This document shows positions 47,001 to 55,444 of a DNA stretch of 64,000 nucleotides, one piece after another (position 1 is the stretch's first letter; every line of letters begins with the position of its first letter). The notes below the pieces were generated by a model. The model saw only the letters and a program-made list of their open reading frames with translations, ran no database searches and had not been told where the DNA came from. This stretch comes from VAZQ01 sp963739385 (GTDB taxonomy: Bacteria; Pseudomonadota; Alphaproteobacteria; Rhizobiales; Xanthobacteraceae): the NCBI GenBank assembly GCA_963739385.1, contig CAVUAI010000059.1, forward strand, positions 62,001 through 126,000, in the 5' to 3' direction. A program made the translations under genes and the position numbers.

Positions 47001-47516
47001 GAGAAGGCCATGGCGCGGGGGGTGATCATCCACCGATTGCTGCAGTCGCTCCCCGACATCGCGAAGCCTGCACGCGCCGAAGCGGCACGGCGCCACCTGG
47101 CCCGAAGCGCCGGTTTCAGCCCCGAGGAGCGGGAGATCATGGTCGAGCAGGTCTGCCGACTGCTCGACGATTCTCGGTTCGCACCGCTGTTCTCGCCGGG
47201 AAGCCGCGCCGAGGTGCCGATCGTCGGCCGCCTTCGAAACGGCTCGGTTGCGGTATCAGGCCAAGTGGACCGTCTCGCGGTGACCGACGATTCGGTGCTG
47301 ATGGCCGACTACAAGACCAATCGCCCGGCCCCCCGGAGCCTCGATGAGGTGCCGGCCGCCTATGTCAGCCAGCTTGCCCTGTATCGCGCCGCCCTTGGCC
47401 AGCTCTATCCGAGCAAGCCGGTTCGCGCCGTGATCGTCTGGACTGATGTGCCTGATCTCATGGAAGTTTCTGTCGCAGCGTTCGACCGCGCGCTGGACGC
47501 GGTCACCTGCCCGTGA
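44079..47516 (+). CDS. addA: double-strand break repair helicase AddA
   Basis: AddA is the UvrD-like 3'-5' helicase with a C-terminal nuclease. The 1145-aa product has Walker A AANAGSGKTHVLAQRV (AGSGKT at 34-39), ILCITFTKAAAANMANRV, the Walker B VLIDEAQDTSPKQWEII, FAVGDEKQSIFSFQGA, RVMTVHGAKGLEAPIVIL, and LLYVAMTRAIDRLVI. The C-terminal nuclease motif is MADYKTNRPA. The start is the GTG at 44079 overlapping the addB stop; the upstream frame to 44040 is unneeded. Confidence 0.96.
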   Translation: MSAESQPRTIPENILQLQMQASDPAISAWVAANAGSGKTHVLAQRVIRLLLNGVDPARILCITFTKAAAANMANRVFDELRRWTALDDAALDAAISRISDVRPDPARRALARRLFAMALETPGGLKVQTIHAFCTRLLHQFPFEANVAARFDVLDETSETQLLSETSLGVLLDAALAPGGPLGQALATAIATVADRTFKDVVGEAIRKRDMVRAWIGHSGGIESAIGALCGTLGIVAGDTMDGLEREITEGPLLPTSQWSAVAKVLAEGSKSDQEQSRRFVAALGAAGAQRADTYLQVFLTGKLEPRSRLLSKALETDEPALADRLCRERTRILALAERRKAVACRDRTKALITIADAVIARYQTAKDRRGLLDYDDLIDKTLALLSEDRAAWVHYKLDQGIDHVLIDEAQDTSPKQWEIIRRLTAEFFAGAGARAAGRTIFAVGDEKQSIFSFQGAAPREFDTMRREFASLCRAVDQNLRYVPFRHSFRSGPNVLAAVDKVFERPEAFSGLSADNLRTVHESLPDAAPGIVEIWETTKPEDKRELEAWDAPFDDLTETSPQARLATKIARNVRRWIRQGARAGHVLVLVRQRGPLFEAIIRALKDMRVPVAGADRLVLTEHIAVMDLLVLADALLLPGDDLALATVLKSPLFGLDDEDLFRIAWQRKGSLRAALRAKAKEDPRFADAAAKLDRYSEWAGHAPFTFYARVLGAEGGRKRFLAQLGHEADDALDEFLNLALDYERRETPSLQGFVAWLRSAQTDVKRDMEITRDEVRVMTVHGAKGLEAPIVILADTAIPPAGPPQRQPRLLTLAPTGAPHHPAGFVWIAAKATDVAPVSAARDRMRREAEDEYRQLLYVAMTRAIDRLVICGAEGERGLPDGGWWKLAHAALQPVAVEEPADDGDGRVLRFRPTPPRATATITHADPVAGRERPPWLDRDMPFELPPVRSLSPSSAYDEATLVRRAGTGDRVEREKAMARGVIIHRLLQSLPDIAKPARAEAARRHLARSAGFSPEEREIMVEQVCRLLDDSRFAPLFSPGSRAEVPIVGRLRNGSVAVSGQVDRLAVTDDSVLMADYKTNRPAPRSLDEVPAAYVSQLALYRAALGQLYPSKPVRAVIVWTDVPDLMEVSVAAFDRALDAVTCP

Positions 47517-47605
47517 GCCGCCTTGACGCTGCACCGGCACGTTCATAGGTTCGACCTTCCCCAGGCGAGGCGCTTCGCCCCAGCAGAAGCAACGAGGTAT
47601 TTCCC

Positions 47606-47926
47606 ATGGCCGTTGGCAAGGTTTCGGACACCACTTTCGAATCCGAGGTGTTGAAGGCGACCGGCCCGGTCGTGGTGGATTTCTGGGCAGAGTGGTGCGG
47701 CCCCTGCCGGATGATCGCGCCGGCGCTCGAGGAGATCGCGGGCACGCTCAACGGCAAGGTGAAGATCGTCAAGCTCAATGTCGACGAGAACCCGCAGACC
47801 GCGGCCAAGTATGGCATCCAGTCGATACCGACGCTGATGATCTTCAAGGACGGCCAACTGGCCTCGCGCCAGATCGGCGCCGCACCAAAGCAGAAGCTGG
47901 AACAGTGGATCACCACGGCGGTGTAA
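47606..47926 (+). CDS. trxA: thioredoxin
   Basis: The 106-aa protein is a standard thioredoxin: the redox site WAEWCGPC has Cys31 and Cys34, the cis-Pro loop is in SIPTLMIFKDG, and Asp25 lies in VVVDFWA. It carries electrons from thioredoxin reductase to cytosolic targets. It follows addA by 89 bp and is followed by a stem-loop. The addB-addA-trxA order is conserved in Rhizobiales. Confidence 0.97.
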   Translation: MAVGKVSDTTFESEVLKATGPVVVDFWAEWCGPCRMIAPALEEIAGTLNGKVKIVKLNVDENPQTAAKYGIQSIPTLMIFKDGQLASRQIGAAPKQKLEQWITTAV

Positions 47927-47984
47927 GCCTTGGCGTCGACAGGCTGGGACAAATCCGGCCAACACAACAGTAAAGCTTCCTCGC

Positions 47985-48010
47985 AACGGCCAGCTCAAAT
48001 GCTGGCCGTT
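47985..48010 (+). terminator. stem-loop terminator after trxA
   Basis: A perfect 10-bp stem AACGGCCAGC/GCTGGCCGTT encloses a TCAAAT loop, about 58 nt after the trxA stop. Only a short T-run (TTT, counting the stem end) follows, so termination may be partial. Confidence 0.6.
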
Positions 48011-48116
48011 TGCGTTATCGTCTCGGGCTCGCGAGACCTCCTCGGGCCTGCAAGTTGCGCAAGCTCGATCCCGACCGGAGGGGAACACCCTCAAGACCAC
48101 TGCGACGAGTTCCACG

Positions 48117-49148
48117 ATGGTTCCTGTATTGCGGCCACCATTTCCGCCGATGGAAGCCCAGTCGGTCGAGCACATTCCGATCGGATCGGAGTGGCAATAC
48201 GAGCCGAAATGGGACGGTTTCCGGTGCCTCGTCTTTCGTGACGGAAGCAAGATTGAGCTGCAATCCAAATCGGGCCAGTCGCTGACGCGATATTTTCCCG
48301 AGCTGGTCGAGGCGGTGCGGAGCGTCAAGGCCGCGACGTTCGTCCTCGACGGCGAGATCGTCGTCCCCGCCGGCAACGCATTCTCCTTCGATGCACTGCT
48401 CCAGCGCATTCATCCTGCACGCAGCCGTGTCGAGAAACTTGCGGCGGAAACACCCGCACTCGTCGTTGTCTTCGACCTGCTGGCCGGTCCCGGTGGTGAC
48501 GCGCTGCTCGACAAGCCGTTGCACGAGCGCCGAAAACAGCTGGAAGCATTCGCAACCCAATCCTTGCTGGGCGTGGAACGTATCCGTCTATCGCCGGCAA
48601 CCACGAGGCTCGCCGAGGCCAAGGGTTGGCTGCGGCGCGTCGGGACGACACTCGACGGTATTGTCGCCAAGCGGCGCGATCTCGAATACCGCTCCGGCGA
48701 TCGCTCCGGGATGCAGAAGATCAAGAATTATCGCAGCGCCGATTGCGTGGTCGGCGGATTCCGCTACAACGAGGGCAAGCCGGTCGTCGGCTCGTTGCTG
48801 CTCGGGCTCTACGACGACAATGGTCTTCTTCATCACGTCGGCTTCACCTCGACGATCAAACGAGAAGACAAGCCGGCGCTTACCAAGAAACTCGAACCGC
48901 TGATCGCACCGCCCGGCTTCACCGGCAATGCCCCCGGCGGACCGAGCCGTTGGTCGACCAAGCGGTCGGGCGAGTGGCAGCCGCTCAAGCCCAAGCTCGT
49001 CGTCGAGGTTTGCTACGACCATTTCAGCGGCCACCGCTTCCGCCACGGGACCAAGCTGATGCGCTGGCGCCCTGACAAGTCGCCGGAGCAATGCACGCTC
49101 GATCAGGTGAAGCAGAAGAAGGCAGACTTGATGAAGCTGTTGAAATAA
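48117..49148 (+). CDS. ATP-dependent DNA ligase (LigC-like)
   Basis: The 343-aa enzyme has an adenylation domain with the nucleophile Lys31 in YEPKWDGFRCLVF, then FVLDGEIVVP, and the late motif TLDGIVAKRRDLEYRSG. An OB-fold domain (~210-330) ends the protein. Size and motifs match the LigC group of bacterial ATP-dependent ligases involved in alternative repair, distinct from the essential NAD-dependent LigA. No Ku or polymerase/nuclease domain is attached or nearby. It sits between trxA and folC, which are usual neighbours in relatives, so it may be an insertion. Confidence 0.9.
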   Translation: MVPVLRPPFPPMEAQSVEHIPIGSEWQYEPKWDGFRCLVFRDGSKIELQSKSGQSLTRYFPELVEAVRSVKAATFVLDGEIVVPAGNAFSFDALLQRIHPARSRVEKLAAETPALVVVFDLLAGPGGDALLDKPLHERRKQLEAFATQSLLGVERIRLSPATTRLAEAKGWLRRVGTTLDGIVAKRRDLEYRSGDRSGMQKIKNYRSADCVVGGFRYNEGKPVVGSLLLGLYDDNGLLHHVGFTSTIKREDKPALTKKLEPLIAPPGFTGNAPGGPSRWSTKRSGEWQPLKPKLVVEVCYDHFSGHRFRHGTKLMRWRPDKSPEQCTLDQVKQKKADLMKLLK

Positions 49149-49179
49149 CACCGGTGCCGCCGATATCCGCGGACGACGA

Positions 49180-50499
49180 TTATCCCGGCGTCGAGCCGTT
49201 GGCGTTGAGCACCGCGCCCGCAAGATAGAGCGAGCCGGTGATGAGAATTCGGGGAGCCGCCTCGAGCTCGAACCGACCGATGACAGCGAGCGCGTTCGTC
49301 AGGTCGTCGCTGCTCTGTGCGGGAATGCCGACCGCGCGCGCGGCCTCGGCGATCACGGCAGCGGGAAAACTTTTCTCCTGATGGGGAACCGGCACCGCCA
49401 CGATTCGCCGGGCAAGCCCGGCGAAATTCTTCAAAAAGCTCTCGCAGTCCTTGGTCGACAGCATGCCGACCACGAGCACGAGCGGGCGCGACACCCGCTC
49501 CTCAAGGTCGGCAAGTGCATTGGCGACGGCACGCCCGCCGTCCGTATTGTGACCCCCGTCAAGCCAGAGTTCACTACCGGGAGGCGCGAGCAGCACGAGC
49601 CGGCCCTGGGTAAGACGCTGCATGCGCGCAGGCCAATCGGCCTTTGCGATGCCGGTCTCGAACGCGGCGGGCGGGAGCTTGAGGTCGCGGACGGCGCGCA
49701 ACGCGGCGATGGCAACGCCGGCATTCTCGAACTGATGACGGCCGTAAAGCTTCGGCGCCGGAAGATCGAGCAACCCGGCATCATCTTGATAGACGAGACG
49801 GCCGCGCTCCTCGGTCGCCGTCCAGTCCTCGCCTGCTATCCTGATCGGCGCCGTCACGCGGGCGGCGCAGCGTTCGATCACCCCGAGCGCCTCACGTGGC
49901 TGAGCCGCCACGATCGCCGGCACGCCTCGTTTGAGGATGCCCGCTTTTTCGGCGGCAATCTTTCCGACGGTATCGCCAAGGTGCTCGGTATGATCGAGAG
50001 ACACCGGCGTGATCACGGTGGCGAGTGGGCGGTCGACGACATTGGTTGCATCCAGCCGTCCGCCCATTCCCACTTCGAGGAGAAGCGCATCCGCGGCGTT
50101 GCGCGCAAACAGCAAGAGTCCAGCCGCGGTCGTGATTTCGAAAACCGTGATCGGTGCGCCCGCATTCACGCTCTCACATTCGGCGAGCACACTACCGAGC
50201 TCCTGGTCCGAGGCGAGGCGACCCTCACCCTCGACGCCCAGCCGAAAACGCTCGTTGAACCGCACAAGGTGCGGCGAGGTATAGACGTGCACGCGCAGGC
50301 CCGCCCCCTCCAGGATCGCGCGCATGAAAGCGATGGTCGAGCCCTTGCCGTTGGTACCGGCGACGTGGATCACCGGCGGCAGCCGGTGCTCGGGATGGCC
50401 GAGCGCCTCAAGAATTCGCCACATCCGGTCGAGCGAGAGATCGATCCGCTTCGGATGGAGCTCTGTGAGCCTGGCAACAATGGAATCGATGGACGTCAT
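49180..50499 (-). CDS. folC: bifunctional folylpolyglutamate / dihydrofolate synthase
   Basis: FolC adds glutamate to dihydropteroate and to folates. The 439-aa Mur-ligase-fold protein has the P-loop HVAGTNGKGST (47-55 region), YTSPHLVRFNERFR, LLLEVGMGGRLDATN and TPVSLDHTEHLGDT. The C-terminal domain contains LWLDGGHNTDGG. It lies at the end of the trp-accD minus-strand block, 172 bp after accD, the classic accD-folC order. Confidence 0.95.
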   Translation of the reverse strand: MTSIDSIVARLTELHPKRIDLSLDRMWRILEALGHPEHRLPPVIHVAGTNGKGSTIAFMRAILEGAGLRVHVYTSPHLVRFNERFRLGVEGEGRLASDQELGSVLAECESVNAGAPITVFEITTAAGLLLFARNAADALLLEVGMGGRLDATNVVDRPLATVITPVSLDHTEHLGDTVGKIAAEKAGILKRGVPAIVAAQPREALGVIERCAARVTAPIRIAGEDWTATEERGRLVYQDDAGLLDLPAPKLYGRHQFENAGVAIAALRAVRDLKLPPAAFETGIAKADWPARMQRLTQGRLVLLAPPGSELWLDGGHNTDGGRAVANALADLEERVSRPLVLVVGMLSTKDCESFLKNFAGLARRIVAVPVPHQEKSFPAAVIAEAARAVGIPAQSSDDLTNALAVIGRFELEAAPRILITGSLYLAGAVLNANGSTPG

Positions 50500-50671
50500 G
50501 ACCTTTCTTCGTCACCCCGCCGGACGTCGGGCATCGGCGCCCTTCGTCGCCTGAGGCTCCATGTGAGCCGAAATAGAGCCCCAAGCCTTCCAATGAGGCA
50601 CGGCCGATCCAACGCTGCAAGGATGCGGATAGCAGGCCCTGCGTTTCACCCCTGTCCCGAGAGGACGAAGG

Positions 50672-51565
50672 TCACTCGGCGGCCAGCGCCGGCAAGTTCT
50701 CGGCCGGAGCCTTCGCGCTGGTCTTGGTCAAGAGCCGGCAGAGGTTGGCAAGCGTCGGCCGCAGCTGCTGCCGGTTGACGACCATGTCGATCATACCATG
50801 ATCCCTGAGATACTCGGCCCGCTGAAAACCATCGGGCAGTTTTTCGCGAATGGTCTGTTCGATGACACGCGGTCCCGCAAAACCGATGAGGGCACCCGGT
50901 TCCGCAATGTGGACGTCGCCGAGCATGGCATAAGACGCCGTCACGCCGCCGGTGGTCGGATTGGTGAGGACGACAAGGTAGGGTCTTCCCGCCTCGCGCA
51001 GCATCTGCACTGCGATCGTCGTGCGGGGCAACTGCATCAGGGAAAGAATGCCTTCCTGCATGCGCGCGCCGCCGGAGGCCGCAAACATGATGAACGGCGT
51101 GCCTTTCTCGACTGCGGTCTCGAGGCCCTTGAGCACTGCCTCGCCCGCCGCCATGCCGAGCGAGCCGCCCATGAACTCGAAATCCTGCACGCCGATTACC
51201 ACCGGCAAGCCCTCAAGCTTGCCGAAGCCGAGCTTGATGGCGTCGTTGGTCCCGGTCTTGCCGCGGGCATCCTTGAGGCGGTCGGTGTATCGGCGCTCGT
51301 CGCGGAACTTGAGCGGATCAAGGGGGACCGCGGGGATGGCGATGTCGAACCAGGTTTCGTTGTCGAAGATCGACTTGAGCCGCGCCATCGCCCCCATGCG
51401 CATGTGGTAGTTGGAGCCGGGGATCACAAACTGGTTGGCCTCGACGTCCTTGTAAAACACGAGCTGGCCAGTTTCAGGACACTTGATCCAGAGGTTTTCC
51501 GGCGTATCCCGCCGTGCGAAGTAATTGCGGATCTTCGGCCGGACGACGTTGGAGATCCAGTTCAT
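50672..51565 (-). CDS. accD: acetyl-CoA carboxylase carboxyltransferase subunit beta (zinc ribbon lost)
   Basis: AccD pairs with AccA to carboxylate acetyl-CoA to malonyl-CoA. The 297-aa product has the crotonase-like core (FEFMGGSLGMAAGEAVLKGL, FAASGGARMQEGILSLMQ, TNPTTGGVTASYAMLGDV). The N-terminal region reads LWIKCPETGQLVFYKDVEAN: one Cys remains of the four that bind zinc in E. coli AccD. This loss is also known in Bradyrhizobium-type AccD, so it is a lineage trait. The start is well supported by a GGGGGAAAGG ribosome site. Confidence 0.95.
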   Translation of the reverse strand: MNWISNVVRPKIRNYFARRDTPENLWIKCPETGQLVFYKDVEANQFVIPGSNYHMRMGAMARLKSIFDNETWFDIAIPAVPLDPLKFRDERRYTDRLKDARGKTGTNDAIKLGFGKLEGLPVVIGVQDFEFMGGSLGMAAGEAVLKGLETAVEKGTPFIMFAASGGARMQEGILSLMQLPRTTIAVQMLREAGRPYLVVLTNPTTGGVTASYAMLGDVHIAEPGALIGFAGPRVIEQTIREKLPDGFQRAEYLRDHGMIDMVVNRQQLRPTLANLCRLLTKTSAKAPAENLPALAAE

Positions 51566-51704
51566 GGGCGGTGCCTTTCCCCCAATATATGGATCGCGGC
51601 TCTACGGCTGGCAACCGGCGCAAATGCCGGCGACGGGCGCCGCAACAGCTGCCGCAGGCGCGGCCGTCCGGTTCGTGCCGGGCTTGTGGTACCCTGACCG
51701 GCGC

Positions 51705-52298
51705 TCAGCTCGACCTCCGCCGCCTCGGCTTGATCGCAAAACCAAACGCCGCGTCGCCATCGAACAACGTCGGCGCATCATTGGTGCGCGCCCCCTCGAT
51801 CGTGAGCAGGCGAAGCTTCGTCGTGACGCCGCCATTGGCGGAGAATCCGCCGGCCTTGCCGCCGGCCGCCAGTACGCGATGGCACGGCACGATGATCGGA
51901 AATGGATTTCGTCCCAGCGCCTGTCCGACGTCGCGTGCCAGGCCCCGCTCGCCGATGCGCGCAGCTATCTCACCGTAGGACAATGTCGCACCTGGCGGAA
52001 TCGTGCGCGCGATCTCGAATACGCGGCGATCGAACTCCGGCACGCCGTTCATGTCGAGCGCAACGGCGGAGAGATCGCTTGTTTCCCCGCGCAACAGCGC
52101 GACGATGCCTTCAATCGCCCGCCGCACATCGCAAGGCGGTACGGCCTCGCGCGCGTCCGGACAGCGCTTGAGCAGGCGAGCTCGGGTCTTGCCTTCGTGC
52201 GCCTCCGGGAGCTGCACGGCGGTCACCCGGGATCCGGCCCAGGCGATGCCGCATCGGCCGATTCCGGTATCGAAAAGCGTGAAACCGGGTGTTGTCAT
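51705..52298 (-). CDS. ogt: methylated-DNA-[protein]-cysteine S-methyltransferase
   Basis: The enzyme repairs O6-alkylguanine by transferring the alkyl group to its own Cys. The 197-aa product has the DNA-binding segment SYGEIAARIGERGLARDVGQAL and the active-site IIVPCHRVLA with Cys139. The N-terminal ribonuclease-like domain and a ~25-residue basic C-terminal tail flank it. There is no Ada regulatory domain. It lies between trpA and accD, which are usually adjacent in relatives, so it looks like a later insertion in the operon. Confidence 0.92.
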   Translation of the reverse strand: MTTPGFTLFDTGIGRCGIAWAGSRVTAVQLPEAHEGKTRARLLKRCPDAREAVPPCDVRRAIEGIVALLRGETSDLSAVALDMNGVPEFDRRVFEIARTIPPGATLSYGEIAARIGERGLARDVGQALGRNPFPIIVPCHRVLAAGGKAGGFSANGGVTTKLRLLTIEGARTNDAPTLFDGDAAFGFAIKPRRRRSS

Positions 52299-52350
52299 GA
52301 CATGACGATCCTATCACCCGCCGCGAAGCCGGCGCTCCAAATCTTGCGCC

Positions 52351-53175
52351 TTATTTGCCGCCGCGGACGCCGCGCGCAAGCTCGGCGACGAGATCCGTCA
52401 CCGCTGTCAGCGTCTGCGCGGTGGCTCTGTTATCCCGATCGAGCGTGTTCCTGAGCGCACCCACCAGCGCCGAGCCAACCACCACGCCGTCGGCACTCGA
52501 GGCGATCGCGGCAGCCTGGTCCGCCGTACGCACGCCAAAGCCGACCGCCACCGGCAGCGTGGTATGGCGCTTGATGCGGCGCACCGCGGCCGTGACCTTT
52601 GCCGGATCGGGTGTGGCCGCGCCGGTGATGCCCGTGATCGACACGTAGTACACGAAGCCCGACGTGTTCGCGAGCACGGCCGGCAGGCGATCGTCATCGG
52701 TCGTGGGCGTGGCGAGCCGGATGAAGTTGAGGCCGGCCTTGAGTGCGGGCAGACAGAGTTCCTCATCCTCCTCCGGCGGCAGGTCGACGATGATGAGACC
52801 GTCAACGCCGGCGGACGTCGCATCGTTGAGGAACCGATCGACGCCATAGACATAGATCGGGTTGTAGTAGCCCATGAGCACGATCGGCGTCGCGTCGTCC
52901 GCCCGGCGAAAGTCGCGCACCATGTCGAGCGTCTTCCGGAGCGTCTGCCCGGCCTTGAGCGCGCGCTGCGACGACATCTGGATCGCAGGGCCGTCGGCCA
53001 TGGGATCGGTGAACGGCATGCCGAGCTCGACCAAATCGGCGCCGGCAGCGGGCAGCGCGTGCAGAATCGCCAGTGACGTCTCAGGGTCGGGATCGCCCGC
53101 GGTGAGAAACGTCACCAGCGCGGCACGTCCTTGCATCTTGAGTTCGGCGAAGCGGTGATCAATACGCGTGGCCAT
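52351..53175 (-). CDS. trpA: tryptophan synthase alpha chain
   Basis: TrpA cleaves indole-3-glycerol phosphate and channels indole to TrpB. The 274-aa TIM barrel has the catalytic Glu50 and Asp61 (DLVELGMPFTDPMADGPA), TAGDPDPE near the N-terminus, GLIIVDLPPEE and the phosphate-binding VGFGVRTADQA. A small membrane-protein gene separates it from trpB. Confidence 0.97.
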   Translation of the reverse strand: MATRIDHRFAELKMQGRAALVTFLTAGDPDPETSLAILHALPAAGADLVELGMPFTDPMADGPAIQMSSQRALKAGQTLRKTLDMVRDFRRADDATPIVLMGYYNPIYVYGVDRFLNDATSAGVDGLIIVDLPPEEDEELCLPALKAGLNFIRLATPTTDDDRLPAVLANTSGFVYYVSITGITGAATPDPAKVTAAVRRIKRHTTLPVAVGFGVRTADQAAAIASSADGVVVGSALVGALRNTLDRDNRATAQTLTAVTDLVAELARGVRGGK

Positions 53176-53201
53176 GAGCTAGCACGGCACTCCGAGGTGT
53201 T

Positions 53202-53420
53202 TCATTCCGGCCATCCTCGGCGGTTGCGCTCCCGGATCGCGGCAAGGCGGACATTGATGGTGCCCAACATCAATACCACGATCGAGCCGACCAACTGCAC
53301 CCATTCCTTCTTCTCTAGAAGGGGACCGGGCGTAAACAGCCTGACCCGCAGGAAATATGCGATATATGCAGCTGATACGACGATCAGAACCCAACCGATG
53401 ACCTTCTGCCGGCTGATCAC
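53202..53420 (-). CDS. small predicted membrane protein between trpB and trpA
   Basis: The 72-aa protein has two hydrophobic helices (VIGWVLIVVSAAYIAYFL and LVGSIVVLMLGTINVRLA) joined by a short polar loop, with a basic C-terminus (AAIRERNRRGWPE). It fits in the gap between trpB and trpA with 26-33 bp spacers on the same strand, which supports a real gene. I do not recognise the family. A longer frame in another phase (53179-53457) lacks these features. Confidence 0.7.
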   Translation of the reverse strand: MISRQKVIGWVLIVVSAAYIAYFLRVRLFTPGPLLEKKEWVQLVGSIVVLMLGTINVRLAAIRERNRRGWPE

Positions 53421-53453
53421 GACGTGTGGCTCCCGCGCCGTCGATGCGGCTGG

Positions 53454-54675
53454 TCATCCGGCCCGCCGCTCCAGATAGTCCGCCACGCTCGCCAGATCCT
53501 TGTCGCCTCGACCCGACAAATTGACCACCATCAGATGATCCTTCGGCTTCTGCGGCGCAAGGTCCGCCACTCTCGCCAGCGCGTGCGCGGGTTCGAGCGC
53601 GGGGATGATGCCCTCGAGGCGCGAGCAGAGCTCGAAAGCAGCGAGCGCCTCATCATCAGTGGCGGATAGATACTTCACGCGCTCGAGGTCGTTGAGCCAA
53701 GCGTGTTCCGGCCCGATGCCGGGATAATCGAGGCCCGCGGAGATCGAGTGCGCCTCGTTGATCTGCCCGTCATCGTCCATGAGCAGATAGGTGCGGTTGC
53801 CATGCAGGACCCCGGGCCGGCCGCCGGCGATCGAGGCCGCGTGCAAGCCGCTGGCAAGACCGTGGCCCGCCGCCTCCACGCCATAGATCTCGATGTGCGG
53901 ATCGTCGAGAAAGGGATGGAACAATCCCAGCGCATTGGAGCCGCCGCCGATGCAGGCGACGAGGGAATCGGGCAGCCGTCCTTCGGATGCCAGCATCTGC
54001 TCGCGTGTCTCATTGCCGATGATGGATTGGAAGTCGCGCACCATCATCGGATAGGGATGTGGCCCGGCGACGGTGCCGATACAGTAGAAGGTGTCAGCGA
54101 CATTGGTGACCCAGTCGCGCAGCGCCTCGTTCATCGCATCCTTGAGGGTCTTCGATCCCCAACTCGACCGGACGCACCTCGGCGCCCAAAGCCTTCATGC
54201 GCAGGACGTTGGGCTTCTGCCGCTCGACGTCAACCACGCCCATATAGACGGCGCATTCGAGACCGAACTTGGCGCACATGGTCGCGGTTGCCACGCCGTG
54301 CATGCCAGCACCGGTTTCAGCGATCACGCGCGGCTTGCCCATGCGACGCGCCAGCAGAATCTGCCCGAGCACGTTGTTCACCTTGTGGGCGCCGGTGTGA
54401 TTGAGGTCCTCGCGCTTGAGATAGACTTTTGCCCCGCCGAGATGCCCGGTCAGGCGCTCGGCGAAATAGAGCGGCGTCGGTCGTCCGACATAATCCTTGA
54501 GATAGCCATCCATCTCGCCGCGAAAATCGGGGTCGTTCTTCGCCTCGGCATAGGCCTTTTCCAACTGCAGCACGAGCGGCATCAGCGTCTCGGCAACGAA
54601 ACGGCCGCCGTACAGGCCAAAATGCCCGCGGTCATCGGGCCCGGTCCGGAACGAGTTGGGCTGCGGGATGGTCAT
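53454..54675 (-). CDS. trpB: tryptophan synthase beta chain (frameshifted by one base near 54157)
   Basis: TrpB condenses indole with serine using PLP. The N-terminal frame (54675 to ~54158) has the PLP Lys98 in LNHTGAHKVNN and ETGAGMHGVATATMCA, then leaves frame after GAEVRPVE. The next frame resumes at DAMNEALRDWVTNV and carries GPHPYPMMVRDFQ, the PLP-phosphate loop CIGGGSNALG and the C-terminus. The span is 1222 nt, 3n+1. Deleting one base of the CCCC run at 54157-54160 (GGGG on the coding strand) gives a normal 406-aa protein. A homopolymer error is likely. The start overlaps the trpF stop by 4 nt. Confidence 0.94.
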
Positions 54676-55355
54676 GCGCTGCTCGTCACCTTGGTTGGCA
54701 CGGCAGACTTCCCCGCCGTTGCGCGCACCGCACCCACGAAGGCGCGGATTTTTTCGATATCCTTCTCGCCCGGCGCACGTTCCACGCCGGAGGAGACATC
54801 GACGCCGGGTGCCGCGGTGATCCGAAGGGCTTCCGCGACATTGCCGGCATGGAGCCCGCCGGAGAGCATGAACGGCACGCTGGTTGCGAGGTTTTCGAGC
54901 AGCCGCCAGTCAAAGCGCCTGCCGAGGCCGCCCGGCCGTGTCGCTTCACGCGGCGCGCGCGCGTCGAAGATCAGGCGATCCGCGACGTTTTCATACGTTC
55001 GGATCGGCGCGAGGTCCGCGCTCTCGGCAACGGGAAGCGCCTTCATCACCGGCAGACCGAAGCGCGCACGCGCTGCAGCCACACGGTGCGGCGGTTCGGT
55101 GCCATGGAATTGCAGCAGGTCGGGCTTGAGGGCTGCGATACTTGCCGCCAGCTCGTCGTCACTGGCGTCGACCGAGAGGGCAACCTTTTGCGCCCGTCCC
55201 CGCACCCGCTCACCCAGCGCGCGCGCAGTCTCGAACCCGATATGACGGGGCGAGGGCGGGAAGAAGACGAAACCCACCAAATCGGCGCCGGCCGCGAGTG
55301 CCGCATCCAGCGCCGCAGGCGTCGTCAGGCCGCAGATTTTGATCAACACGGACAT
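54672..55355 (-). CDS. trpF: phosphoribosylanthranilate isomerase
   Basis: TrpF catalyses the Amadori rearrangement in tryptophan synthesis. The 227-aa TIM barrel opens VLIKICGLTTPAALDAAL with the catalytic Cys8, followed by GADLVGFVFFPPSPRHIG and DLLQFHGTEPP. The catalytic Asp appears in ADRLIFDARAP, and the phosphate loop in FMLSGGLHAGNV. It is translationally coupled to trpB. Confidence 0.95.
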   Translation of the reverse strand: MSVLIKICGLTTPAALDAALAAGADLVGFVFFPPSPRHIGFETARALGERVRGRAQKVALSVDASDDELAASIAALKPDLLQFHGTEPPHRVAAARARFGLPVMKALPVAESADLAPIRTYENVADRLIFDARAPREATRPGGLGRRFDWRLLENLATSVPFMLSGGLHAGNVAEALRITAAPGVDVSSGVERAPGEKDIEKIRAFVGAVRATAGKSAVPTKVTSSA

Positions 55356-55444
55356 GGCCGCTCTCGCACGCCGCGGTTCTACCCCGGCCCTGGCGATTTG
55401 TCTCGCCTCTCCAGGCGGTTGATAGCTGCGGCGAGGCCCGCGCC

